Program-made: the position numbers and the translations under genes
Shown: piece by piece, positions 10,861 to 20,976 of the stretch
Position numbering within the stretch: position 1 is the stretch's first letter
Layout of the letters: every line of letters begins with the position of its first letter
The notes under the pieces: generated by a model
Databases searched by the model: none
Seen by the model: the letters and a program-made list of their open reading frames with translations, nothing else
Told to the model about the DNA's origin: nothing
NCBI RefSeq assembly: GCF_026151205.1
Contig: NC_087073.1
Coordinates: 19,744,837 to 19,808,836, forward strand
From: Bolinopsis microptera
Lineage: Eukaryota; Ctenophora; Tentaculata; Lobata; Bolinopsidae
Length of the DNA stretch: 64,000 bases
Direction of reading: 5' to 3'

Positions 10861-12898
10861 TCCGTAAAATTATATACAACATAAAATAGTACAGTAAAAT
10901 ATCAAAATTTACATAAACAAATCTAGGAGACCTCAAAGCTCGTCTTCTGGGGGATGAGGTTGAAGGAGATGTCATGCAGTTCAAGATGCTGGGCCGTTGA
11001 TCTTCCTCTGATTCCTCTTAGTGCAATGAGTCGGTGAATCAACCGGAATCAATGCAAGGAATCATGCAACCACACAGTAGATTAGGTAATGGTTTTGGCA
11101 ACTGGAGAAGATGGATAATAGGGAAAGATAGAGGGAGATGGTGCTTGGAGTAAAAAATAAGATGGAGTTGAAATTTGAGGTGGAAGAATGCTCTTTGGAA
11201 TTGCATAGCAAGTGAGGAGAGTGGATAGACCAGTGGCATAAAGTTACATCAAATCTTCTAATGGGAATTGTGACCCCCACTGTCGAATCACTATAGTAGA
11301 GTTTCTACGATACAGGGGGAACCGCGCACTCGAGTGCGCGGCGGGTCATACAACGTATGACAAATATTTAATACTTTACTATAAATATATTTCATTTTTT
11401 GTTAAACATTAAAACATAAAAGTATAAATTAACTTTACAGCTGGAAAGTTTGTTTATATTATTTAAATAAACACATTATTCACATTATTCACTGCACAGC
11501 ACGTCGTGGCCCTTACTTGTGCAGTGGTGCATTTTGCCCTTGGTCCGATTGTGCCCGGTTTAATCATAATTTCACTTACTGGGCCGCGCGCTTTAATTGA
11601 CGATGTCAATTCATCGCAGCTCGGCGCAGCACAGAAGCGCATTTTGCCGATCTAGCTGTGAGAAGCCTCATTGAGTGTGGATTGCATGTGGATCAAGCGC
11701 AGTGCCGCGCCTAAGCAACAAAAGAGTTATTTATTTAAAAAATTTATTTTTGTACCTCAAAAATGATGTAAAGTTTTTAATATGACGTAAAATTAAAACT
11801 ATTTCCGTACAGCCTAAGTATGCTCATTAAAAAAACAATGATCATGCTAGCTTTTTTATTTTTGTAAGTCGCGTCCGCGGCTGACATCTTGGGTTGTACT
11901 GGATGTAACAAGTTTATTATCGGATGTCTACTTATATTTATTATGATATCATTATTCATTTTAATGGCAATAAAATTTAAATTTTGTTTTACTTAAAAAA
12001 ATTTTGTTTTATTTAGTGCGCGGCGCGGCACAGTAACGCATCTATCAAAAATATTACCCTCTTTTTAATATAAAACCTAATCAAACTTTCCATGTGTAAT
12101 AAAGATTTATAAAACGCTTCTTTGCTGCAGTTGTCACATTGCACATACTGTAAGTATACATTATTGATTATGCAATGTAAACTTACTAATTGAAGCGAAA
12201 TCGAAACAGCTAAAGTATTGACATACGTTGCATGCCACTTTTCGCGCGCAGTACGTATTTTAAAATAAAACATGGTTTTATGTTTAATTTGAAGCAAATA
12301 AAATAGCATAGTTATTATGTAATCATAACCAATAAGGATATCAGAAAATTGTAATTTTGTTAATTTTATCGTTTATAATTTGACATTTCACCGAAATGTG
12401 CAATGTGTTGTAATTTTACAACGCAATTCTTAACTAGTAAAACAAAGTATTTTAGTAAAACAAAATATTTTATTTATTAGCAGTGCAATCTGCAATTCAT
12501 ATGATATAATTATAAGAATGTAATAGTATGTCACACTTATTTAACTGTTACGTTTGAGTAGTCGTGCCATGGCTAAATCAAACTAGGACCAGTGGTGTCG
12601 ATTAACATTTAATAGGTGAGTCTAAGTGACACAAATGGAAAATTTTAAGAAAAGACGGATCAAAACACAGATCCAAGGACAAGGAGACCCCACTGCAGGA
12701 CCATACTTTGCTCTAACCAGAGCCCTCTCGCTTGCAGTAGCGCGCGACCGCCGGAAACATGCGCGTCGCGTCACGCAGTACGCGTAGGCACATGGCTATG
12801 TGAAGACCATACTTGCTATTGGCTTGTGCATGGCCCAAAAGGTTCCAGTTGTCCAGGAAACTGTACGTAGCTGGTCAATTAGTTTTGAATTCAGACTA
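10861..12898. other. Gene-free repeat-rich stretch
   Basis: No gene recognised. It contains the perfect 18-bp palindrome CGCGCACTCGAGTGCGCG at 11323-11340. GC-rich patches (gggccgcgcgc near 11581, gtgcgcggcgcggcac near 12014) lie in an otherwise AT-rich background, which suggests old transposon ends. Open frames here are short and featureless. Confidence 0.4.
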
Positions 12899-13212
12899 CA
12901 CAGGAGGGGCTAAGTGCAAAGAAACTGCTGCTAACTGCTGCTCACTGCTATTCACTGCTGCTCACTGCTGCTCACTGCTGCTCACTGCTACTAACTGCTG
13001 CTCACTGCTGCTCACTGCTACTAACTGCTGCTCACTGCTGCTCACTGCTGCTATCGGCGCGCGCGCGACAGCAGCAGTGAGCAGCAGTGAGCAGCAGTGA
13101 GCAGCAGTTAGTAGCAGTGAGCAGCAGTGAGTAGCAGTGAGCAGCAGTTAGTAGCAGTGAGCAGCAGTGAGCAGCAGTTAGCAGCAGTGTCTTTGCACTT
13201 ACCCCTCCTGTG
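12899..13212. mobile_element. Palindromic MITE with 10-bp subterminal iterons
   Basis: A 314-bp almost fully palindromic element. Termini are CACAGGAGGGGCTAAGTGCA and its inverse, followed inward on each side by about ten copies of a 10-bp unit AGCAGCAGTG with AGCAGCAGTT and AGTAGCAGTG variants. The centre is a short GC-rich loop (GGCGCGCGCGCG). The flanks share a 4-bp ACTA (12895-12898, 13213-13216), a possible target duplication. A partial relative lies at 18968-19035. It has no coding capacity. Confidence 0.75.
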
Positions 13213-13574
13213 ACTAGGCTTGATGAGTTCTGGGGTTTCTAGAGGTAAGATTTGATGGTGCCAGGTTTTATTTGTTCAGGCGGACATGGAAATTATTCGA
13301 TGAATATATAGGTATATAAAAATCATATCAATATAAAAATAGATCCAAAAATAGATCCAGAGATTCACACGGCAGTCAGGGAACTTCCAGACAGGATGCT
13401 TTTGAAACAGGTATAATTAGCGCTTTTGTAATTAATTGTATGCAAGGGATGGGATGCTGATCAACTAAGCTGGTTCAATGCCCCAGCTATTTAGGGGGAG
13501 CCACTCAATTCACGCCCAGGTGTTGTCAATTGCTGGGTTTCGAGTAAAAGCTTTTTGATACGGCTCTTGATAAT

Positions 13575-14057
13575 TTAGATGGGGGAGGAAAGGTCAGAAA
13601 ATTTACTAGAGCCAGGGACCATGACATCGTTTTCATTAGGAGTGCATTTGTCGAATATTTTATCAACCAAACTGTTCCATATAGTCGTACCTTTGAAGAC
13701 AAAATTGTGTTTAGAAATGTCAAGTTTGTGTCGGGGGACCCGCATAGTTTGGCTACATGTTCTGGAACTTGTTTGGAATAAACTTGTCAGAGAGATGGGT
13801 TGATGCAGTTTCAAGATTTTAAACAATTCAGTGGATATATGTTGGGTGTACAAGTTGTGGATTGACATGATCTTCTCGGTATTGAATATTGGCTTAGTGT
13901 TTTCCAAAGCAAAGCTCCTTTTTGCGATGTGTTCACTGTATGGTCTTGCACGTGCACATGTTTCATAGTACTCTGCCCGGTCAAAGCTTGGTTTGCTTCC
14001 AAATAGAAGGCGTACGCATCTTTTTTGGATGGAGGACAGCTTAGATAGTCTATAAGG
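13575..14057 (-). pseudogene. 3' part of an older CR1/L2-like LINE reverse-transcriptase ORF
   Basis: Minus-strand frame contains the post-RT C-terminal region of a non-LTR ORF2: SIQKRCVRLLFG, YETCARARPYSEHI, LFKILKLHQPISLTSLF. It is interrupted at 14057/18301 by the younger LINE; its upstream part continues at 18301-18810. A second copy of the same family lies at 36828-37250. Confidence 0.85.
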
Positions 14058-14100
14058 TTTTAATACTTTCAACACTACTATATAACAAATAATTTGAGGG

Positions 14101-15085
14101 ATGGCAAGTAACAATGTACCCGAGAGGGTGTCGATACGAAAAAAACGTGGAGTCAAGACGAGTCCCCCTAAGGATTCATCTTCTGATAATGTCCCAGTGC
14201 CAGAGGAAAAATACTGCCAATGTGATCTTTACATGTCAGAAGAACTATCAGTTGAATGTGAAGCTTGCCAATTATTTTGGCACCTGAGACCTGAGTTGTG
14301 TTGGTTTATCTGGCCTTAAAAACGAGATGTTACTGAATCTAACAAACTGGAAGTGCCCATACTGTTTTGTGGCGCCTCATACCTCAGCTGACACTAAGGA
14401 AAACGGGGCTGTCAGGGCTATTATTAAAGAGGAACTCCAACATTTGACCCCAGCCCTGACTAACTCGATTAAGGAAGCTATTAAAGGAAGCGCAGAGAAA
14501 ACAGTTGACAAAGCTGTTCGTCTCTATTCTGAGGTAACAGCTCAAACCCAGAAGAAGGTTCTCGATGACATGAGTCGTGAACAAGCTTCTGAAACTGTTA
14601 TTTCGGAAGTGCAAATGAAGATGCACACTGATACATTTGAGCGAAACAAACGAAAACTCAATCTGTGTGTGCTCAAGGTTCCAGAGAGCAAAAAGACTAC
14701 CTCTAAGCAACGCCAGGAGGACGACTCCAAGTTCTGCAGGGAGACCCTAAAGATTAAGAAGGACGACATGATAAGTTGCCATCGCTCTGGCAAGCTTGAT
14801 GCTGACAAGCCAGATCATCGTCGCCCGCTCATCATCCAGACACGAGATGAAGAGTCAGTAAATTTCTACGCTGACCATGGTAAGGGCTGGAAAGAGTCAA
14901 CTTATTGGATCAACTTGGACCTCTGCAAGGCAGACAGAGATATTCGTTTTTTAGCCAGAAAGGAGAGGAAGAAGAGGCAGGAGGAAGCGAAGAAAAGAGA
15001 GACAGAGAAGACGAAGGAGGAAGCAAAGAAAAGAGAGCCAGAGAAGACAGAGGACAAAGCGGAGGCCGCAGTGCCCAGCCGTTAA
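14101..15085 (+). pseudogene. LINE ORF1 (PHD-type finger plus charged C-terminus), broken by a 7-bp tandem duplication
   Basis: The start is the ATG at 14101. Residues about 35-100 form a PHD-like finger (YCQCDLYM, CEACQLFWHL, then after the break NWKCPYCFV). A helical region follows, then a conserved core (RNKRKLNLCVLKVPESK, CHRSGKLDADKPDHRRPLII) and a Glu/Lys/Arg-rich tail. The frame breaks at 14282-14295, where ACCTGAG occurs twice in tandem. With one copy the frame runs through the finger into the second open segment beginning in frame with 14327. ORF1 proteins of this group bind the element RNA. The 3' end overlaps ORF2 by up to 180 nt. Confidence 0.85.
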
Positions 15086-18000
15086 ATATTTTTTATACCA
15101 ATGCTAACGGCCTATTTAATAAAATTGATGAACTAAAATGTATTTTATCAATGTATAAATCTATTGAGGTAATTTGTGTAACAGAAACTCATTTTAGTAG
15201 TGATATATTAGATGCCGAAATTTATATTGAAGGATTTAGTATGTTTAGAAAAGATAGAGATTTTAGAATTGACAATTCCACTGGCAGTATAAGTGGTGGA
15301 GGAGGCTCTATAATTTATGTTAAAAACTGTTGTAATGCTTCACTAGTGAACTCTTTTTTAAAGGCACCAGATTCTTTAGCTGTTAATATCAACACATCAG
15401 GTGGACTGATTAGTATTTGTTGTATTTACAGATCCACTCCATTGAATTTAGAACAGAATAATGCATTAATATCTTGTATCAAGAGCATCTGTAGTGAAAG
15501 GAATGATTTTGAAACACTCCTTTTAGGAGATTTTAATTTACCAAATGTTTTATGGGAAACTGGTAGCATAAATAGTAATATTGCTAGCAAGAACCAGTTT
15601 TTAGTTACTCAACAGAAATTCATGGATGTTTTCAATGACAGTGGTTTAACTTGGTATTTCACCAACGAGACAACTAGAAGACGGCTTGTGAAGGATACTC
15701 TCCAGGAGAGTCTTCTTGATCAGGTCCTGTATACAAATGATGCTCTTGTCAACGGTTGTAAGATCGTTTCTCCGCTTGGTAAGAGTGATCATGTTGGGAT
15801 ACTTGTCGAACTAGTTGTTTCGCCGGATACTAGCAAATGTTTAAAAGAGAAGATTATCAAACCTATATGGGGTAAGATTTCCTCTGAAGAGTTATTAAAT
15901 TTTAGTTTGAAAAATATCGACTGGGATTATAGTTCTACCAATGATGTTCAAGATATGTGGGCTGAATTACATGGTAAACTGGAGACTGTTGCTGCAGCTG
16001 TTCCGACTGCTTCGGTTTATCTCGACAACAGACCTGTCAAGTTGCCATGGAGTACATCTGCACTTAAACGAATGAGAAAGAATAAAGATAAAGCATGGGC
16101 TGAGTTTGATATTAATCCATCTGATGTTAATTTTAGTTATGCAAGTAGCAAACAACATACTTATGAAGTAGCAGAAATTAAAGCTAAAGTTAACTATGAA
16201 AAGAAAATTACATCTAATCTAAAGCAGAATTGTAAGTCTTTTTACTCTTATTTACGAAATAAACGTCAAATTAAATCAAGTGTGGTTTCTTTAGATAGAG
16301 GAGATGGTACACGCACAGATAGTTCAACTGAGTCAGCTGAGGTACTCGCAAGTGCCTTTAGCTCTGTTTTTGTGCGTGAACCACCTGGCCCTCTCCCTAA
16401 AACTGAGAATTTAAGACCTGACAATGAGAGTATTGATGATATTGATGATATGGAAGTCAGCAGTTCTGATATAAAAAAGCAACTTTTAAAGCTTAACATT
16501 TTTAAGAGTTCTGGTCCGGATGGTGTTCATCCGAAGTTGTTGAAATCGCTAGCTTATGACAACAATTTTGTTGAAGCATTAACTAAATTATTTCAAAAGT
16601 GTTCAGATACAGGATCTTTACCTGCAGTGTGGAAATCTGCATCTGTTGTAGCATTGTTTAAAAAGGGTATTAAATCGGACCCCTTAAATTATAGACCAGT
16701 TTCATTAACGTGTATTTTGTGCAAAGTGTATGAAAAGTTGGTGAGAGCACATGTATTGAATTTTCTAGAACATCGAATTTCGAAGCATCAGCATGGATTT
16801 GTTAAGGGTAAATCGTGTTTATCTAATCTTTTAGAGACATTTGATGACATTCTTGACATTTTAGATGAAGGTGCCCCGGTTGATCTTCTATACTTTGATT
16901 TTAGTAAGGCATTCGACACAGTCCCCCACTTTAGACTTCTGTCTAAATTGGAAGGCTTTGGTGTCAAAGGAAAGGTTTTAGATGTTATTAAAGATTTTCT
17001 GACAGACAGGACTATGAGGGTCTCTGTAGAAGGACAATGGTCCGAGGTTAAACATGTTTTATCTGGTGTTCCTCAGGGGTCAGTTCTAGGCCCTCTCCTA
17101 TTCATTCTGTATATTAATGATTTGCCTGACCTTGTAAAAAATAAGATAAAGTTATTTGCTGATGATCTTAAATTAATTGGTAATGCAGCTAACCACGGTA
17201 GTGTTGCTGAAGATATCGAAGAATTAGAAGTTTGGGAAAGTATTTGGCTTTTACAATTTAATCCTGCCAAGTGCAAAGTAGTGCACATTAATTTTAACAA
17301 CAATCCTAATTTAAATTATAAAGTTAATGGTATAGAACTTGAAGTATCTGCACAGGAAAAAGATTTGGGGGTTATTACCCATAGCTCCCTGCTTTGGAAC
17401 GAACAGATCAAAGCATGTATCGCTAAGGCAAATCGTATGATTTGTTGGATTGTAAGGAATTTAGTTATTAGAGAAAAGGTTGTTATGATTGCTATATATA
17501 AAGCTTTAATAAGACCTCATCTTGAGTATTGTGTCCAATTGTGGAATCCACCTGCGGCTCATGGAAGTTGGGGGACTGTTTTGGAGCTGGAGAGCGTCCA
17601 GAGGCGGTTTACCCGTCTGATTGATGAGGTGGGTACTCTTCCTTACAGCCGTAGACTGGAAATCCTCAATTTGACAACGCTGGCAGAGCGGCGAATACGT
17701 GGGGACCTTATTGAAGCTTTTAAGGTTATTAATGCTATGACTGATTATGGTTCAGACTTGTTCAGACCAAGCAGATCAGGTCTTAATCTGGTTTCATCCA
17801 ATAGATGTAGTAAAAGTGTGACAAAGGTCAAGAATATCCAGAAGTCTTTTCTCCCGGAGCGAGTTATTCCATATTGGAACAAACTCCCTCCGGACGTCAA
17901 GAACTCTGTGACAGTTTTAGGTTTTAAAATTAAATTAGAAGGATATAAGATAGATATGATTTCTAAAAGTATTACAAATGATTGCTTTTTTTGGAATGTT

Positions 18001-18141
18001 TCTAATGAAGTTTTAGTAAGAATTGAGGGAGCCAGTTATGTCAGTAATAAAGAGAAACATAACAATTATCTTTGGTTCCATCCTTATGTGGCAAAGAAGC
18101 GTTTTATAAATCTTTATTCCACTGGGAAGTTTTTAAAATAG
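14905..18141 (+). CDS. LINE ORF2: APE endonuclease plus reverse transcriptase
   Basis: The open frame has 1078 codons and no break. The endonuclease spans about residues 62-300, with NIFYTNANG, CVTETHFSSD, LLLGDFNLP, LDQVLYT and GKSDHVG, i.e. all expected catalytic positions. The reverse transcriptase spans about 480-770, with SSGPDGVHP, NYRPVSLTCILCKVYEK, QHGFVKGKSC, LLYFDFSKAFDTVPH, GVPQGSVLGPLLF and KLFADDLKLI. The C-terminal region is CR1/L2-like (LEYCVQLWNP). The first codon of the open frame is TTG; there is no ATG before the endonuclease core. Translation therefore probably comes by a -1 shift from ORF1 or by reinitiation. The protein reverse-transcribes the element at nicked target DNA. 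Confidence 0.93.
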   Translation: MDQLGPLQGRQRYSFFSQKGEEEEAGGSEEKRDREDEGGSKEKRAREDRGQSGGRSAQPLNIFYTNANGLFNKIDELKCILSMYKSIEVICVTETHFSSDILDAEIYIEGFSMFRKDRDFRIDNSTGSISGGGGSIIYVKNCCNASLVNSFLKAPDSLAVNINTSGGLISICCIYRSTPLNLEQNNALISCIKSICSERNDFETLLLGDFNLPNVLWETGSINSNIASKNQFLVTQQKFMDVFNDSGLTWYFTNETTRRRLVKDTLQESLLDQVLYTNDALVNGCKIVSPLGKSDHVGILVELVVSPDTSKCLKEKIIKPIWGKISSEELLNFSLKNIDWDYSSTNDVQDMWAELHGKLETVAAAVPTASVYLDNRPVKLPWSTSALKRMRKNKDKAWAEFDINPSDVNFSYASSKQHTYEVAEIKAKVNYEKKITSNLKQNCKSFYSYLRNKRQIKSSVVSLDRGDGTRTDSSTESAEVLASAFSSVFVREPPGPLPKTENLRPDNESIDDIDDMEVSSSDIKKQLLKLNIFKSSGPDGVHPKLLKSLAYDNNFVEALTKLFQKCSDTGSLPAVWKSASVVALFKKGIKSDPLNYRPVSLTCILCKVYEKLVRAHVLNFLEHRISKHQHGFVKGKSCLSNLLETFDDILDILDEGAPVDLLYFDFSKAFDTVPHFRLLSKLEGFGVKGKVLDVIKDFLTDRTMRVSVEGQWSEVKHVLSGVPQGSVLGPLLFILYINDLPDLVKNKIKLFADDLKLIGNAANHGSVAEDIEELEVWESIWLLQFNPAKCKVVHINFNNNPNLNYKVNGIELEVSAQEKDLGVITHSSLLWNEQIKACIAKANRMICWIVRNLVIREKVVMIAIYKALIRPHLEYCVQLWNPPAAHGSWGTVLELESVQRRFTRLIDEVGTLPYSRRLEILNLTTLAERRIRGDLIEAFKVINAMTDYGSDLFRPSRSGLNLVSSNRCSKSVTKVKNIQKSFLPERVIPYWNKLPPDVKNSVTVLGFKIKLEGYKIDMISKSITNDCFFWNVSNEVLVRIEGASYVSNKEKHNNYLWFHPYVAKKRFINLYSTGKFLK

Positions 18142-18300
18142 GATAATGTTTTTGATGAAATTGTTTTTAAATATTGTATTTGATAATTAATTAATGTTGG
18201 TGGGGAAATATTTATTATATATTTTTTCACACAGTGCGATGATAGTTTGTAGACATGTGTGATGATGTGATGTCATAAATTTTACTTTACTTTACTTTAC

Positions 18301-18810
18301 TAAGGTATGACACCACCCCAGCTACTGATACAGTAGCTCATATGAGACTTGAATAAGGAGTCATACAGTTTATGGTATTCTGTTTCTGGAATAAACTTCA
18401 TAATACGTTTAATTATAGCTATACTTGTAGTTAGTTTACATTTTATGTTATCTAGTTGGGGTTCCCAGGATAGTTCAGATCATGGTCTATGATTACACCA
18501 AGGAATCTCACTTTATCAACTCGTGTAAGCGTGGTGCCTGATAACGTGAGTGAGTTCTCAGAGCCATATTCACGAGCATGTGCACAGGACAAGTACCGGC
18601 CAGGTCTGAATAACATGTAGACCGATTTGCTTTGGTTAATGTGCAGCAAGTTAGATTCCATTATATATATAGTCATTTACAGATTCAAGTACTTTATTAG
18701 CATTCAAATAGGCTTCTTGTTCAGTTTTTCCAGCAACAAATATGTTTGTGTCATCTGCAAACTGGGCCGTGCCGCACATTGAATAATGCTTATCGCATCG
18801 CTTCACAAGA
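18301..18810 (-). pseudogene. Upstream RT part of the older antisense LINE
   Basis: Minus-strand translation shows TAQFADDTNIFVAGKTEQEA, then NQSKSVYMLFRPGRY and VRFLGVIIDHDL, then after a frame break HMSYCISSWGGVIP. These are the FADD catalytic box and the following thumb region of an ORF2. At 18301 it stops at the younger LINE. Joined to 14057 with one TAAGG removed, the frame continues. The 5' part of the older LINE is missing. Confidence 0.85.
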
Positions 18811-18967
18811 TCGTAGCACTATATCTATTTAATAAAGCTGCTAAAATCTACATGCTACTCACTGGAAAAGTTGTGTAGGTTTATATAATTATTAACCTAC
18901 CAAGACGCACGCCCGCGCCAAGTTGGATTTGGACTCATTGACCATCTTCAGCTTTGAAGCAAATATT

Positions 18968-19035
18968 AACTGCAGCAGTTAGCAGCAGTGAGCAGCAGTT
19001 AGCAGCAGTTTCTTTGCACTTTAGTCTCCCTGTGT
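18968..19035. repeat. Partial copy of the 10-bp-iteron palindromic element
   Basis: It carries four AGCAGCAGT-type iterons followed by TTTCTTTGCACTTTAGTCTC and CCTGTGTC, corresponding to one terminus of the element at 12899-13212. The opposite arm is absent. Confidence 0.65.
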
Positions 19036-19317
19036 CCTTTGATGTAGTGGTGCTTGTTTGGCTAAGCATTCTTCTTCTTTTGAAAGTTTTGAACAAGAAG
19101 TCTATGCTTAACTCGATCCTCCAATGAGCGGTCTGGACTAATAATGAAGACTGGACTAAACTTCGCTGATTGTCGCAGCTTTCGAGCTTGACTGATTATT
19201 TGATGGGCTGTACTGGAACTGGACAGAGTAACCTTGACTAGCCGAGTAGTCTTCTCCTTTAACTTAACAACTCTACTGAGCTCCATTGCTGGTTTCAGTC
19301 CAATCTCCTCAAATATG

Positions 19318-19842
19318 CCCACATCCAGAAACACGCCATCTTGCCAGGCAGCCTGGGAGGAAATTTTTTTTGGGAGGAAAAACGGGAGAAAAAGAGGAAA
19401 TTTTTGAGAAGTTACTCCTAAATTTCGAAATATTTTTTTGGAATAAAGACAAATTAATTGAGGAAATTTTTGAAGAAAATGTTTCGATTGTATAAAAATC
19501 AAAGAGGAACATCTTGTCAGTTTTGTAAAATATTCTGATTGGAGAATGCAGATTGCTGTTGTGAAGTTACCAAATTTACGTGAGTACTTGATTCTTTTCA
19601 ATCCCAGTTTATTGCTGTCCTACAAATTTCTTTAATGCCAAATGCCGTCTAAAACACCCTATTTCGCAAAAAATTTCCAGCTTGCTTGCTTCGCTCGCTG
19701 CGCAGCTGGATTGGACACGTCGACTCCAGACTCGCTTCGCTCGCCGACAGCCCCCTCCCCAAACTTGCGAGCGAAGCGAGCGGGCCACAGAATTTAGAAA
19801 AAAACGCATCTGGGAGGAAATATAAAACTTTCTGGATGTGGG
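19318..19842. mobile_element. Non-autonomous TIR element, 525 bp, TSD CAAATATG
   Basis: Terminal inverted repeats are CCCACATCCAGAAA and TTTCTGGATGTGGG, with a perfect 8-bp duplication CAAATATG (19310-19317, 19843-19850). The interior has internal inverted blocks (CGCTTCGCTCGC / GCGAGCGAAGCGAGCG). The 8-bp TSD points to hAT or a similar superfamily. It interrupts the ORF1-like gene. Confidence 0.88.
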
Positions 19843-20144
19843 CAAATATGTCTCCGACAGTTCTGTTCAAGTCTTTACTTGACTCTTCAGGTAAACCGAA
19901 AATCATGATGTTCTTGCTCCGGTCTTCTGCTTGCACCACAGACTTGACAACTTCCTTCAAACTCTTGGGGGTGACTGAACTTTCAGGTTGACAAAACATG
20001 ACGTTTTCATGAACTGCATCGCTGTATGATTTAAACTGAGTTTCTACTGTGTCTTTAACGACAGTCTGCACTGCCTGCAACTGTTTCTGCAACTGTTTTT
20101 CTTTGCAATCAATTATTGATTCCTGAGCGCTGATAACCAATTTC

Positions 20145-20611
20145 GGCAGTATCGAGATAGCCCGACCACTGGTCCGCGGACCACTGTCCGCGGACCACTG
20201 TCTGCGGACCACTGTCCGCGGACCACTGTCTACCAGATCATATTACTGTATAATAACAGTATCCCCTGAATCAATCGTAATCATTTATTTCATTGAGCAA
20301 TCAATATTATTCGTAACTAATTATATCCGAGAGACCACATTTGAATCGTAATCAATAGTTTGATCCAGTAATTTACTACGCTACAATTAATTATGCTAGT
20401 CGTAACTAATTGCATCCAAGATACCATACATACCATTCATATGATCTGGTAACCAATCAACTATTCACAAACACCTGTTGCTTGATTCAGGGGATACTGT
20501 TATTATACAGTAATATGATCTGGTAGACAGTGGTCCGCGGACAGTGGTCCGCAGACAGTGGTCCGCGGACAGTGGTCCGCGGACCAGTGGTCGGGCTATC
20601 TCGATACTGCC
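20145..20611. mobile_element. Non-autonomous TIR element with subterminal CCGCGGACCACTGT iterons, TSD CCAATTTC
   Basis: A 467-bp element starting GGCAGTATCGAGATAGCCCG and ending with its inverse, with a perfect 8-bp duplication CCAATTTC (20137-20144, 20612-20619). Each terminus continues into four to five tandem copies of a 14-bp unit around TCCGCGGA, itself palindromic, then GTCTACCAGATCATATTACT in inverse at the other side. No open frame. Superfamily is uncertain; the 8-bp TSD would fit hAT. Confidence 0.88.
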
Positions 20612-20939
20612 CCAATTTCTGATTCTCAATCAACTGATTCTTGATTGAGCTTAATCCGTTTTTCATTTTCTTTAAATTGTCATTTTGAAAGAAAACCAAA
20701 TGAAACGATTCTGACAGAAACGCATCAAACTTTTCTTTATCCTTTAATGACCTTTGAAGCAAAAAATGTTTGCACAGTACAGAAGTCATGTCAGCTGGTG
20801 CTTCACAACCGAACTGATTCATAATTTTTGCCATCCAATCCTCAGCTTTAAACATAATACCGTCAATCTCCGTGTCGTCCACAGCTGCCATGATGTTAGG
20901 CTAAACTACATGGTGAGAGGCACAAAATCTCGTCGTAAA

Positions 20940-20976
20940 ACAAGGCGAGATAAGAAAGCAGATAAGAGATAAGAGA
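20940..20976 (+). promoter_or_regulatory. Cluster of three GATA-type sites upstream of the ALDH gene
   Basis: AGATAAGA occurs three times within 28 bp (20948, 20960, 20968), about 210-240 bp before the ALDH start codon. WGATAR is the binding site of GATA factors. Use as a promoter element is inferred from position only. Confidence 0.4.

Larger units (their letters stand above)
14058..18300 (+). mobile_element. CR1/L2-like non-LTR retrotransposon, near full length (4.24 kb)
   Basis: The element is bounded by a 5-bp target duplication TAAGG (14053-14057 and 18301-18305). It has a 42-bp leader, ORF1 with a PHD-type finger, ORF2 with APE endonuclease and reverse transcriptase, and a 3' tail of tandem TTTAC units. 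Short 3' microsatellite tails rather than poly-A are usual for CR1/L2-group elements. It lies within an older LINE of opposite orientation. The intact ORF2 and exact TSD indicate a recent insertion. Confidence 0.92.
19062..20891 (-). pseudogene. LINE-type ORF1-like coiled-coil gene, split by two transposon insertions
   Basis: Three minus-strand segments (20891-20612, 20136-19843, 19309-19062) join to a continuous 273-codon frame when each inserted element and one copy of its 8-bp duplication are removed. Segment 1 starts MAAVDDTEIDGIMFKAEDWM. Segment 2 has a helical region and SKNIMIFGLPEESSKDLN. Segment 3 has LVKVTLSSSSTAHQIISQAR and FIISPDRSLEDRVKHRLLV. The coiled coil followed by an RRM/C-terminal-like fold matches ORF1-type proteins of non-LTR elements. 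The matching ORF2 is not next to it. The sequence between the breaks looks otherwise undecayed, so both insertions are probably recent relative to the gene. Confidence 0.8.

Noticed and set aside
11323-11340. 18-bp perfect palindrome as a regulatory operator
   Set aside because: No gene lies nearby and the surrounding GC-rich patch looks like a transposon remnant, so a regulatory claim is unsupported.
12813-13100. Leu/Cys/Thr-rich 95-codon frame
   Set aside because: It is a translation of the 10-bp iterons of the palindromic element.
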